Shown: positions 48,640-60,327, counted from the first letter of the stretch. The stretch is DNA of 64,000 nucleotides from Branchiostoma lanceolatum (GCF_035083965.1 NC_089736.1:201001-265000), one strand, 5' to 3'. Made by a program: numbers and translations. The notes: generated by a model not told the origin, from the sequence alone.

Positions 48640-48714
<75 letters not shown>
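48640..48714. repeat. (TC)n microsatellite
   Basis: Uninterrupted TC dinucleotides for about 75 bp, followed by TATCC. Likely highly polymorphic in length. Confidence 0.95.
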
Positions 48715-48717
<3 letters not shown>

Positions 48718-49689
48718 AATTTAACGTCTTTTGTTCCCCATCATCTGGGGGTTAGACGTGCTTGCACATTGATGGGGAAGCCCCAGAACTCCTCATCAAG
48801 TGCAAGTCCTTTTTTGAAGCAAGAGTTTTTACATTCTCGACCTGAATATGGTCTCAACTTAGCCTTGAAGCTACATGAACAAAAGCGAAGCCTCTTTTAT
48901 TTGCGACTACAAGAAACACAAGTCAGGTCAACAGTAGAACAGTAGCAGTAATGTTCACAGACTCCAGATGTAAACTAACAAGACAGGGTGCTGATAGGGT
49001 GTTAACGACGGTCATGTGACAATGACATTATTCGCCATGCTGATTGCATTTGGTCGACCTGGAAAGTTGCCAGTTTATGAGATTTGACTCTATATCTCGA
49101 ATTACTTACTTACTTACTTATCCTCTTCGTCCCTTCTGAGACATAAGGCCATGACTTATTCCCTCCATCTGGGACTGTTCTGTGCCAAGCTGTCAGCAGT
49201 TCTCCAGGACGAATTACAAAGAGTTATTACATCAGTACACATGACAATGTTACGCATGCAAAATTTGTAGTGGTGGGTCTTCCAGGTACAACCAAGGACA
49301 CTATATACTACATAATGTCCTTGGTACAACCTACCGGCATGGAGGGTTGCAGTCACTGTAAGCATACTACTAGTATGCTGACATTATTTTGCTTTAGATG
49401 CTATGGTCTTATGAGAAATGGAATACAAAAATGGCGTATCTTATGAACATACAATGGCTCGAGTACTCGATTATATACAAGGTAGATATAAGGTCACCCC
49501 TCGGCTACACAACTCCCTCGGCTACATAACTCCCTTGTGTGTGTCCCCCTCCCCAATATACTGTATATGCCGCCGTTCTAGGAAGTCTGCGAAGGAGGCT
49601 ATATATCTACCTTGTCCACCCAAACGACCAGGATGTCGAGGGACTAAGTAGTTAGTTATATCAATGAATTACCTTTTTTTCTACCAACT

Positions 49690-52570
49690 ATGAAGATATG
49701 AACACATATTGTATGATATGGAATAAACATGTTTGGTTTTCCCACCAGTTGTCCAAGCATTTTCTTTTCCAATTCTCAGTGCGAACAGAAATCCCTTCGT
49801 CCCACCAGCAGGCTGCTTTCCAGGCTAAGAAAGTTGTAGAAACTGTAACGAAACACGGTAAACAACCGACGAACTCACTAGCATCAAGGAACTGACATCT
49901 GTGTTGTGATATCAAACTTTGCTTGAATGACAGAAGCGACCCCTATTATACGAAATAAAAAGTGCACCCACCAGCCTGCACCGCATGGATCAAAAGCGCC
50001 ATCCAAGCTACTAGCGGTTCAGATCAGTATTACAGTCCAGAACAGGTGGGGCGGGAGGGCGGAGCGTCTACGCTGTTGTTTTGAATAACTCTGATGATAT
50101 TCTTGTCTTCCCTTTGCTGTTTGCTCGTAGCTAAGCACGTAACTTTGCCACTGGTGAGGGGAGTTGGTCACAAATGACCATAAAAGTTATAAAAATTGAG
50201 CCGAAATAGCTGAAGTAGCTTCAAGTTCGGAATTAAATGCCTGAAGCTGAGACGAAATCACATATTGCGGAGAGGGGGCGTTCCAACCAAGGTCAACGAC
50301 CTCTAGGCCCTTTGTTCCAGTATTGATGCTGCACTTTGAAAGTAAATCGCTGGAGGCCGCTTATTCGTGACCATTCTGTGATGGTGTAGTTTTGGCGGGA
50401 ATGTTCAACACTTGCAGTTAGCGTATAAAATATGGGTTGTCTGCCATTTTAGGAAATAACGGGCCATCTATAATCGTTACAAAACTTGGAAAGAAAGGAA
50501 GGTTCACTCTAAAGTGCCATTTCAGTCGTGTGGTGGGCTACATCCGAGCGGTAGAGACATACATGCGCTTTGGTGGGGAGGGGGGCTATTAAGCGCAAGG
50601 TCAACGACCTGTAGGCCTTTTGTTCCAACATTAATGCTGCACTTTGTAACTAAATCGCTGGAGGCCGTTAATGTGTGGTGTAGTTTTGGCGGGAATGTTC
50701 AACACTTGCAATTAGCGTGTAAAACATGGGTTCTCAGCCATTTCAGGAAATAACATGCCATCCAAAATCGTAATAAAACTTAGAAAGAAATGTAAGTACA
50801 ATCTAGCGTGCCTTTCCAGTCGTGTGGCGGGCTATATGTGAGCGGTTGAGACATAAATGCACTTTTCTGGGGAGGGGGGCTATTCAGCCCAAGGTCAATG
50901 ACCTCTAGGGCTTTTGTTCCAGACTTGATGCTGCACTTTGTAACTAAATCGCTGGAGGCCGCTAATGTGTGGTGTAGTTTTGGCGGGAATGTTCAACAGA
51001 TGCAGTTTGCATATAGAATATGGATTATCTGCCATTTCAGGAAATAACATGCCATCTAAAATCATACCAAAACTTGGAAAATAATGAAAGTACAATCTAG
51101 CGTGCCTTTCCAGTCGTGTGGAGGGCTATATGTGAGCGGTTGAGACATAAATACACGTTTGTGGGGAGGGGGGCTATTCAGCCCAAGGTCAACGACCTCT
51201 AGGCCTTTTGTCCCAGTATTGATGCTGCACTTTGTAACTAAATCGCTGGATGCCGCTAATTTGGGGTGTAGTTTTGGCGGGAATGTTCAACACTTGCAGT
51301 TAGCGTATAAAACATGGGTTATCAGCCATTTCAGGAAATAACATGCCATCCAGAATCGTAACAAAACTTAGAAAGAAATGTAAGTACAATCTAGCGTGCC
51401 TTTCCAGTCGTGTGGCGGGCTATATGTGAGCGGTTGAGACATAAATGCACTTTTATGGGGAGGGGGCTATTCCGACCAAGGTCAACGACCTCTAGGCCCT
51501 TTGTTCCAGTATTTATGCTGCACTTTGCAAATGAATCGCTGGAGGCCGCTAATGTGTGGTGTAGTTTTGGCGGGAATGTTCAACACATGCAGTTAGCGTA
51601 TAAAACATGGATTATCTGCCATTTCAGGAAATAACAGGCCATCCAAAATTGTAACAAAACTTAGAAAGAAAGGAAAATACAATCTAGCGTGCCTTTCCAG
51701 TCGTATGGTGGGCTATATGTGAGCGGTAGAGGCATAAATGCACTTTTGGGGGGAGGGGGGCTATTCCGACCAAGGTCAACGACCTCTAGGCCTTTTGTTC
51801 CAGTATTGATGCTGCACTTTGTAACTAAATCGCTGGAGGCCGCTAATGTGTGGTGTAGTTTTGGCGGGAATGTTCAACACTTGCAGTTAGCGTGTAAAAT
51901 ATGGATTATCTGCCATTTCAAGGCATAACAGGTCATTCAGATTGGTACAAATCTTAGGAAGAAATGACACTGCACTGTAAGATGCCTGTGAAGTTGTGCT
52001 GTACGCTACATTTGCGCGGTAGAGACATAAATGCACTTTTCTGGGGAGGGGGGCTATTCAGACCAAGGTCAACGACCTCTGGGGCTTTTGGCGGGAATGT
52101 TCACGCAGCCAAAAGCATTGTGGGAGTATTTGCAAGGGAATAATATTTTTTTCTCTTTGCATTATCGGAACCTCTTGATTGACAATAAAAGTTGTGTTTT
52201 TTGTTTAATTGTTGTTCTGCAGCAAGTTCTGATACTCTGGCTATAGCGTCAACGATGTATTGTCGTCCAGAAGGGTGGGAGGGGGGCTCATGTTGTTAGC
52301 GAACTTTGCCGATTTCTTACCGCGAATTACAGTATCTAGAGCCTTTGAGATGATGTAGGGGGTCATCGTGTTGTCATGGGCTTGAAATACACACAAAAAC
52401 CGACTGAATGACAACAAGTGCAAGGTTACAGCGTGTACTTCGTATACTCGCCGTTGGAGGGCGCTGCCAGACCGCCTACTTGCACTTGGCGTTACTCATT
52501 TGTACACCATGCAGTAGCGGCCTCTAGCGATCCGTATCCAAAGTGCACGTCCATGCATCGTTCAGACGAC
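49690..52570. repeat. Right arm of the inverted repeat pair, containing a satellite
   Basis: The outer parts (49690-50110 and 52240-52570) are complementary, in mirrored order, to 39560-40460. Between them the arm contains the 294-bp array at 50285-52100, which is absent from the left arm. Confidence 0.7.
50285..52100 (+). repeat. 294-bp tandem satellite, about six copies
   Basis: The block GGGGGCTATTCAGCCCAAGG recurs with spacings of 293-294 bp (landmark at about 50586, 50880, 51174, 51467, 51761, 52054). Each unit contains GGTCAACGACCTCTAGGCC, AATCGCTGGAGGCCGCTAAT and TTGGCGGGAATGTTCAACAC. The open frames of 60-79 codons found in each unit are the same repeat translated and show no protein features. 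The motif GCTGGAGGCCGCTA also occurs, inverted, in the outer end of the arm. Confidence 0.9.
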
Positions 52571-53215
52571 CTCGGTTCGGCGATGTAGCTTCGTTTCGGT
52601 GTATAAATTCTACGCGTTTTGAGGTAAGAACTGTGTCACACCGGAGCTGAGATAGTGTAGAGAGAATGTAATGGCGGCTGTTTCGATGAAGGTGACTTTG
52701 AAGAGGGGACAGGATCGGAAAAACAGACTAGAGGCGGACAGATTTCGATGGGGGAGGGGGGCAACGTAGTTGTTTCATAAAGACTTGGGGTTTAGGATGA
52801 CTGCAGATACATTGCACACTAATCGACGCCGAAAACAAGAGAAAAGGAGCACAGTACAAATGTGAAAGTTGTCCATTCAAAACTCAAAAAGTATACTTAT
52901 GCACGTTTTACTCATTTGAAAAATGTTGAAAATCGCATGCTAGTGATTGAACTGTAATGGATGTGACGTCACAACTATTCAAGCATAACCATATTTGTAA
53001 TTTGTAGAGAGTGATATGAATTTTCACATTGACCCGTTGTCATGGAAACTTCCTCAGATCTAGCCGATCCGAAATGGAGCGGTAACCGTGGTGACAGTCA
53101 CTATGGTGACAAAGGAGGCATAGGAGCGGAGAGTGATGATGATGATGGTACTGATGTAAAGTTAGGGACGAGATGGGGCCAGCCTCCCTTCCTGATCATG
53201 GCATGCACGACGCAG
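52570..53215 (+). CDS. Possible first exons of an unidentified plus-strand gene
   Basis: A candidate untranslated exon ends ACGCGTTTTGAG before GTAAGAAC at 52624. An acceptor (tttgtaatttgtag) at about 53006 leads into a segment whose ATG at 53042 opens 58 codons up to a donor (ACGCAG then GTACGG) at 53216. The peptide METSSDLADPKWSGNRGD is acidic, with a DDDD run, and ends PPFLIMACTTQ. I do not recognise it. No further plus-strand exon was found to the right, so the rest would lie within or beyond the next gene. Confidence 0.35.
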
Positions 53216-53909
53216 GTACGGCAATGATTTGGGCAATATCTTTGACAACATATAAGTCCTTAAACTGGTTTATTCAAATTGTTTTGCAGCCAAGTGGCTA
53301 TATTGCACAACAATTGGCAAATACATTAGCGTAACATTCAGTTCGAAACACTTGAGAATGAACACAATAAAGCTGTTGGATTCCCATTGTGCCCAGATTT
53401 CTAATCTTCATCAACATACTTGAATTAAAATCGCAGGAAATTAAGTTAAACATAACAATATGACAGTAGTTTTGAACATTCGACAAACAATTTTGACTCA
53501 TGTATAGTAGAGCGACTTGGCAAGATGTTGAAAAACTTCAGGGAAAAGTCGCATCATGGAGTTTGATATGCACTAACTCTCTCCGATGTGCAACATCTTC
53601 TTACTGTAGCACAGTAGTGACAAACCTTAAGTACGAATTTCATGAAATTCATTCAATTTTTTCTTAAACCATTGTTATGGTTATAAGAAAAACAGAGGAA
53701 TATTTTAAAGACTGACCAACCGGTCACTTTTTATCCAAATCTTCCAACCGACATTACATAATGGTTCATCAGATTTGTCTCCTACTAACTACTAATACTA
53801 TTCTTCTGTTTTAAGTAAAATTCTTAGGGATGTTCAGAAACCAAAGCAACATAATGTACTCCACGGTTTGTTGTTGCAATAGCAAATGTGTTACGTTAGT
53901 TTCAGCTGC

Positions 53910-56900
53910 TCACTTTAGAACAATGTCCCATTCCGCAACTTCACGGATTCTGTACCGAGTCCCGCGCACCTTGTAGTTCTTCTCGACGTCGCTAGGGGGC
54001 CTGGGGCTCGTCAGCTGGCTGGGGTTGCCCGACCCACAGAACTTACATGGGTCGCGGTCACCCAGGCTGTCTGAGAAGTACATCTGGGTCACCAGGGGCC
54101 GCCGGCCTGGGGCGGTCACTCTGGAACAAGGAGGAAGGAATGGATGGATGAATGAACCCATGCTAACCCACATAGTAACCAATATTACCCTCACTAACCC
54201 ACATAGTATCTGTATCTAGTAACCCACACTAATCTGCATGATAACCGGCTACTATGTGAGTTTCTCTGTGGGTCATGTGGGATACTCTGTGGGTTATTTT
54301 GGTTACTGTGAGGGTTATGTGGGTTACTATGTGGGTTACTGTGTGTGTTGTGTGGGTTACAGGGTTGGTGTACTGACCTGAAGTGCACGTGTACAGGGCG
54401 CGCACGCCACCATCCCGACCCGTACTTGCCCGGCCGGACCGTCAGGAAGCTGAACCTGCCCCGGGCGTCCGTCCGGACCTTCGCGCGACAGAAGTTCGCC
54501 CTCTGGGAGTTGATTTTGTAGCTGAGAAGGGGGAGGAATTGAAGCTTTTCATTGACGTCAAATTAATGTCACGGCAGAATAAACACAGCACAGTGCAGGT
54601 TTGAAAGGAAGTTATAGTGGAAACTAGAGTTAAGTATTTGAGGTACATATACTTCAGGTTTGCTATGTTAGCTTAGCAATTACAGGGTCTTTTTATGAAT
54701 ATGAATTGGTATTTTCGAAAATAATTTCATCAGGTTGGTAGAATATAGGATATAGGAGAAAAGAAAAAAGAATCTCCTATATCCTGAATTGGTATTGAAT
54801 TTTATTTTTATTTGAGTTGAATGTGTGATAGTGTGTGCCAATTTGTTCAAAATAGATAGACAGAACGCTAGCGACCCCAAGAAACACCCCTCCCTAAGAA
54901 ATGGTATGGCCACCCTGCGACGTTACAAAATCAAGATGGCGGCCACCATACATGCCAGCGGATCCAACAAAATTTTTGCTACGCAAACCTGTAATTGCGA
55001 TGGCTCTCATGGTTGTTCGTACTCACCAACCAGTCGGGTCGGCCTGCCACACCTCCAGCGTTGCCTTGGCAACCGCGGAACACTTGCTGTCCCTCACCTG
55101 GGGAGGGGGGAGGGAAGTCAGATGCGATGAGTGAGGGGCTGATATAGAACTATAGGAACCGTCCACCCCGACACACCTCATGCCTGTGCTGCACTATAAG
55201 TACTAGTGCACCACAGTGACTGTTGTTACAGGTTGTCACTGGTTGTTACTGGTATAAACATGGACTGACGGTTACCCTGACCTGTATATATAATATAATA
55301 TTATAATTATAATAACTTTTTTGCACAACAATTGTACAAGGTACAAAGTATGGCATTCACTGGAACATAAATAACATTCTATTATATGTATGGCCCGCCC
55401 CGACACACCACGTGTTGGTACGGCACTACAGATACTAATGTACGACTGTTGTTACTGGTTGTTATTAGTTGTTACTGGTTGTTACTGACCGTTCCCTTGA
55501 CCAGCATGTATGGCCCGCCCCATCACACCACATGTCAGTACGGCACTACAGGTACTAATCTACTACTGTTGTTACTGGTCATTACTGGCTGTTACTGGTC
55601 ATTACTGGCTGTTACTGGTCATTACTGGCTGTTACTGACCGCTCCCCTAATCAGCATGTATGGCCCACCCCAACACACCACATGTTGGTAGGGCACGATA
55701 GGTACTAACCTACTACTGTTGTTACTGGTTATTACTGGCTGTTACTGGTCATTACTGGCTGTTACTGGTCATTACTGGCTGTTACTGACCGCTCCCCTAA
55801 TCAGCATGTATGGCCCACCCCAACACACCACATGTTGGTAGGGCACGATAGGTACTAACCTACTACTGTTATTACTGGTTGTTACTGGTTGTTACTGGTT
55901 GTTACTGGTTGTTACTGGTTGTTGCTGGTTGTTACTGGTTGTTACTGGTTGTTACTGACCGTTCCCTTGACCAGCATGTACGGCCCACCCCGACACACCA
56001 CGTGCTGGTACGGCACCCCCCGCAGGTAGTACGGACCCTGCACATCCCTGGGGGTCGGGCTGCAGCCTGCTGCCATGGAAACAAACAAACAAACAAACAC
56101 ATCAACTGCATGAAAGGGGTTTCTGGTAGTGACATTAAATCTTAAGGTTGAAAAGAAGGGTTGTTTTTTTTCAGTATGTTTTGACGATAAGTTATGCAGA
56201 TTTTCATGACGTCACAATGACGCCATTAAGAGATATAATCTTATCACGCAAAACCCGCACCTACCCGCGAGTACTTCCAGCCTGACGGCGCCCTCGGCGT
56301 AGCCTCCCTCCCCCTCCGCCCTGCAGACGTACGTCCCCGCGTCCACCGCACTCACCCCCAGCAGCCGCAGGGACGCCTGGTCCACAACCTCCGCACGGCC
56401 CTGGTACCTAGAACGGTCACCATGGTTACTAACACGCACAGAACACTCACCATGGTTAGCAACATGCACAGAATGGTCCCCATGGTTACCAACACACTTA
56501 GAACGACCACCATGGTTACTAACACACATAGAACCGCTAGAACGGTCACCATGGTTACCAGCATGTACAGAACAGTCACCATGGTTACCATCACACATAA
56601 AACCCATAAAACTGTCACCATGGTTACCAACTTACATAGAGCCCTAGAACGGCCACCATGGTTACCAACTCAAATAGGCTACCCAGAACGGTCACCATGG
56701 TTACCATCACACATAGAACGGTCACTATGGCTACTAACACGTACAGAATGGCCACCATTGTTACCATCTCACATAAAACACCTTGAACAGTGGCAGAAAG
56801 AAAGAGATTCACTAATGATTTTGGCGGGAAAGACTGGGACTCACCCATCATAGGCCAGGTCGTTTGTGACGTCATAAACCTCGGTTCTCGGCCCTCCCGG

Positions 56901-59900
56901 ACTGTCGGGTTCCTTCCACCACCTGACGCTAGGGGGCGCACCTTCCCGCCCTGTGTACCGGCAGGGCAGAACCACCGACTCCGCTCCACCGACCGCCTGT
57001 CTGTCCGGGCCCGTAGTCACGGCAACGGTCGTCACGGCAACGGTTGTCACGGCAACGTTGGTGCCTGGGGGACACAGTTAACGTTTAATTTGGTTATCAT
57101 AATTACTGTGAGCAGTAGCAGGTCAACCCATTCTGTCATGTTGGCATTTCGATTGCGTTTGAATTTGAGCACTTTTTGCAAAGATGTTCTTTGACAGGAG
57201 CTCTATTACCAGACCAGACACCCGCAGACACGGCAGGTCTGGCAAACGTCTTTGACCACCTTCCTAAGTAATCGGGACATCTTAAGCTATTTTCTTAAGT
57301 AATAGGAACTTCTTAAGCTATCTTCTTGAGCAATCAAGTCGGGGAGCATGTCTCCAGCTAGAAGTCTTAAGTGTTCCTTGAAAAGCTTAACGGTCAAATT
57401 AGAGCCTGCAACGCCTAACGGTAAAGCCTCTGTCACACTTGTGCGTATATACAAGTCCGCATGGGTTGCGTATTAACATGTTTTTGGTTTAGGTTAAGTT
57501 TGCAGCAAAATAAGTGATTTCTGAGGTTCGATAACCAGGCTGCACAACGGTGGGTCAAAGTAGAAAACAACTTTTCCCCCGCAAACCTTACTTAAACCAA
57601 AAAAGGTTAATGCGCAACTCACGCGCACTTAGATATACGCACACGTGTGAGAGGGCCCTAACTTGACTTGTTCTTGCGAAAGGTTTGGGGGACGAGTTCA
57701 TTGTATTCATAGAGTGTCTATATAAGACAGGCCGAAAACACTGGCACAACCGGGCCCGTGTTCCCAGACATTTGAGGGGAGAGACCTTGAGCTCGGGTAC
57801 CGAGTTTTCTATTGCAGACTTGAACCTGGAGCCCCTGCGGTCTGCTGGGGAGCAACAAGCTTGTTCCTGTTAGGGGATTTAGGCAACATGAGTCCAATTC
57901 ATTGGTTCACGGATTTTTACAGGACATTTGCGAAGACGGGTACTAAAGTTAAAGTTAAAGTCCTCCCCGCACCAGAAGGTGCATAAGGCGGCGCCCATCT
58001 CCGTTTCGGTAGCCCTGGGCCACACAACTTTATCACTACAGCTAGGGGCTAGTCCACTGGAAGTGATGTGTGTTTAACTACCATACTCTTTCCCAAATGC
58101 TGAGTGCTGAGCAGAGAAAGCAGTATGTGCCATTTTTAGAGTCTTTGGTATGACCCGACCGGGATTCGAACTCACGACCTACCGTGTGCAAGGCGAACAC
58201 TCTACCCACTAGGCCATTTCCTCTTCGGAAGACGGCCGTATATTAGAGTGCACGTGGAAATGAAATGAAATAGACATTTGGTGGACCCAGCTGCCAACAC
58301 ACCAGAGTGGTTGATCAATGTTTGAAACAAAGAAATGTCAACAATTATTGGTGAAAACCGAGACAATTGTTGGTGCCAAAACGTTAGAGGTGTGGGGTTG
58401 ATTCATTGCGACAGTGTTTTGTTTTATCGGAAATCAAATAAATGGTGAGTACGAGAACCGATGCATTTTACTGGCGTGGCCTTTAATAAGGGTGAAAATC
58501 CGAAACAGAAGTCACAATTAACATTCCTAACGCTGACGAATAGTAACACGCACGAGTCTGATATTTGAAACAATGAATGTTCAATTTTCAGTGCATAGGT
58601 TGATAGCAACAAGAGACAACTGACAATGTGAGCGTAATGTACTTGATACACGTAACTTCTTTGCTACATTTGTTTCTTTTCTTGAAAAAGGAAAGAAGCG
58701 ACAAGTCGAACGTACCGAGACATTGAGCTGAGGTGGACTTAGTTACGGGTGCAAATCCGAAACAGAAGTCACAATTAACATGCCTGAGTCTGACGACCAT
58801 GAACTAGTACGAGGCAATGCATTGATAAATAGAAAGTACTGGTGCCGAAATATGAGTGCATTGGGGTTAATTCACGTAGTTGCTACTTATAAATTTTTTC
58901 TTTAATCAGGAAAGAAGTAATTTTCGAGGACCACGACATTGAACTGAAGTGGCCAATGGTGGGTTCAAAACCGAAACAGGAGTCACAATTAACATTCCTG
59001 AAGTGGCAGCTCTGCACGTAAGCCTTACAACAGGCAGCTGGCTTCTGTTAGAGGACTGTAATCGTCTCCTGTTTAGTCTGTAACATTCGGGGTCGGAGAA
59101 CAATCGGACAGCAGATTTGTCAACCAGGGAAAAAACTCACTAGCGGACTAGCCTGGATACCAGACCCCTCACGCTAGACGATAACCCCTTTAGGCCGGGG
59201 AAGACCACATCATGCGTGGTAGAGAGTTGGCTCCAGATCTCTAATATCTATTGCAATTTATTTTTGTGCTGGCGGGGCAACTTGCTTCCCCGACCGAAGG
59301 ATTAGCCACCGTAGCGCGGTGGTCAGGCACCCAGGTTACTAGCGGACAGACGGTAGGAGACGAAAGATCAGGTAACCACAATCTGTTAAAACAAAACATT
59401 CACAAACACTCAGCCAGCTTTCAGTGGTGTGGTCTTCATTCTGATATCTAAGTTTGTGAGTTTCGAGAACACGAAGGCAATGCATTGAAGGAGATAGTCC
59501 ACCAGCGGCTCAGGAGTACAAGTTCAGAACAAAAACAAAATCATCTTAGCTCGGTTGAAATTTCATTTAGAGTTAAAGGGAAGGTAAACTCAACAAGCTA
59601 AACAATAATGGGTGCAGAAGAAACATTATGTAGCGTCTCGATTCTACAAAATTGTTGCAAGTCCGTAACTGTATGGCGGATGACTCCTCTGGCAAGTTGT
59701 TCAATCTATTCGTCAATTTCCCATTTTTATAGAAACCCAAAGACTCTGCCTAACAGATATTTAAAACAACCGGCTTATCACTAGTGGATATAGATACAAA
59801 CATAAGTATTACGTAGTATCTATATATACGTATATATGATAATGATGACTAAGAGAAATCGGTCGAAGTTTTCCGAAGATTTGAGAGACAGGCGAGGTGT

Positions 59901-59971
59901 TTCTTACCTGTCTGAGCGGACACTTGAAGACGGAAGGAGGCGACAAGGAGGCAGCCGAGGAACGCGAGCAT
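53910..59971 (-). CDS. Secreted V-type Ig plus intradiol-dioxygenase-like fusion protein
   Basis: Seven exons join in phase: 59908-59971, 56845-57064, 56265-56407, 55960-56069, 55027-55097, 54378-54521, 53910-54120, giving 320 aa. Residues 1-20 (MLAFLGCLLVASFRLQVSAQ) are a signal peptide. A threefold VAVTT repeat precedes one Ig domain, about 40-142, with Cys56, Trp70/71 and DAGTYVC ending at Cys123. Then comes CSPTPRDVQGPYYLRG, the opening motif of secreted intradiol ring-cleavage dioxygenases, ATLEVWQADPTGCY, RTDARGRFSFLTVRPGKY and RPVHVHF. Tyr204, Tyr236, His247 and His249 match the non-heme Fe(III) ligands of that family in order and approximate spacing. Known members cleave catechols with O2; the substrate here is unknown. 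No membrane span is seen, and the protein ends WDIVLK. This domain is rare in animals, and the Ig fusion is new to me. Confidence 0.88.
54130..54375. repeat. Inverted minisatellite in intron 6 of the Ig-dioxygenase gene
   Basis: The left half carries AACCCACATAGTAACC units, the right half their complement GGTTACTATGTGGGTT. The two halves could pair as a long imperfect hairpin in the transcript, just downstream of the donor at 54376-54377. Confidence 0.75.
55160..55959 (-). repeat. Donor-side array after the dioxygenase exon 55960-56069
   Basis: At least four copies of the exon end (GCATGTATGGCCC..CCACCC, CACACCACATGTTGGTA on the plus strand) and its donor lie at about 55386, 55506, 55657 and 55806, with a weaker one near 55150. 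Between them run GTTACTGGTT and CATTACTGGCT repeats. Units are about 120-150 bp. Confidence 0.88.
56408..56790. repeat. CACCATGGTTAC minisatellite in an Ig-gene intron
   Basis: About twelve units of roughly 30 bp carry GAACGGTCACCATGGTTACC and AACACNCATAGAAC. The array starts at the acceptor of exon 56265-56407 and fills most of the intron to exon 56845-57064. Confidence 0.85.
57424..57660. mobile_element. Non-autonomous DNA transposon in Ig-gene intron 1
   Basis: Near-inverted ends: GTCACACTTGTGCGTATATA on the left and ATATACGCACACGTGTGAGA on the right. The interior has the inverted pair gtttaggttaagtttgc and gcaaaccttacttaaac. Exact ends are uncertain. Confidence 0.6.
57942..58232 (-). mobile_element. 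tRNA-Ala-derived SINE
   Basis: On the minus strand the head reads TGGCCTAGTGGGTAGAGTGT (A box) and GAGTTCGAATCCCGG (B box), with CCTTGCAC in the anticodon-loop position. The body continues to a tail of ACTTTA repeats at the low-coordinate end, typical of a SINE 3' end. It lies in intron 1 of the Ig-dioxygenase gene. Confidence 0.85.
58440..59110. repeat. Three-copy tandem duplication in Ig-gene intron 1
   Basis: Three blocks about 230-270 bp apart (near 58485, 58745, 58970) share CCGAAACAGAAGTCACAATT followed by AACATTCCTGA. On the minus strand each shows a short open stretch with NVNCDFCFGF or a relative of it. I recognise no protein family, and frames are not shared by all three. Confidence 0.55.
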
Positions 59972-60327
59972 GTCTGCAGCTGCCGATGACTAGTTACTCC
60001 AACCCCGTAAAACTACTACCGGGTGCCCAAGTATCCCCTGGCGGCGGAGAGCTCCTTCTGTCCCGGCGAGAGTCCGTCCAAGCCACGGTAGACTGGATGT
60101 CAGGTTACAGCTGGCACCGGCCGGCAAGGGTTCTAACTGGGGAGGCCCGGACCGAGAAGAAACGCGTCGGAGACTTTAAAGAAATCCAGCAGACTTAAAG
60201 AACCCCCGTGGAGGCCCCCTGTCACCTTAAGGAGTCTGAAGGAGGACGCTGGCGCGTCTCCAAGGTTCTGGGTTGTCCTCGGGTCTTAAGGCGAGATGGG
60301 ATTAACAAGGAAGGTTAACCGGCAGCT

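Noticed and set aside
50514..51928. Repeated 60-79-codon frames resembling a gene family
   Set aside because: They follow the 294-bp satellite period exactly, with decay outside the frame and no start, splice or domain support.
56352..56853. Open frames rich in MVT repeats on both strands
   Set aside because: They are translations of the CACCATGGTTAC minisatellite in the intron and lack any domain.
58155..58232. Possible tRNA-Ala gene
   Set aside because: A and B boxes are good, but the acceptor arms do not pair and a SINE body with an ACTTTA tail follows.
59836..60198. A 120-codon plus-strand frame over the Ig-dioxygenase start
   Set aside because: It is antisense to the signal-peptide exon 59908-59971 and upstream sequence and shows no protein features.
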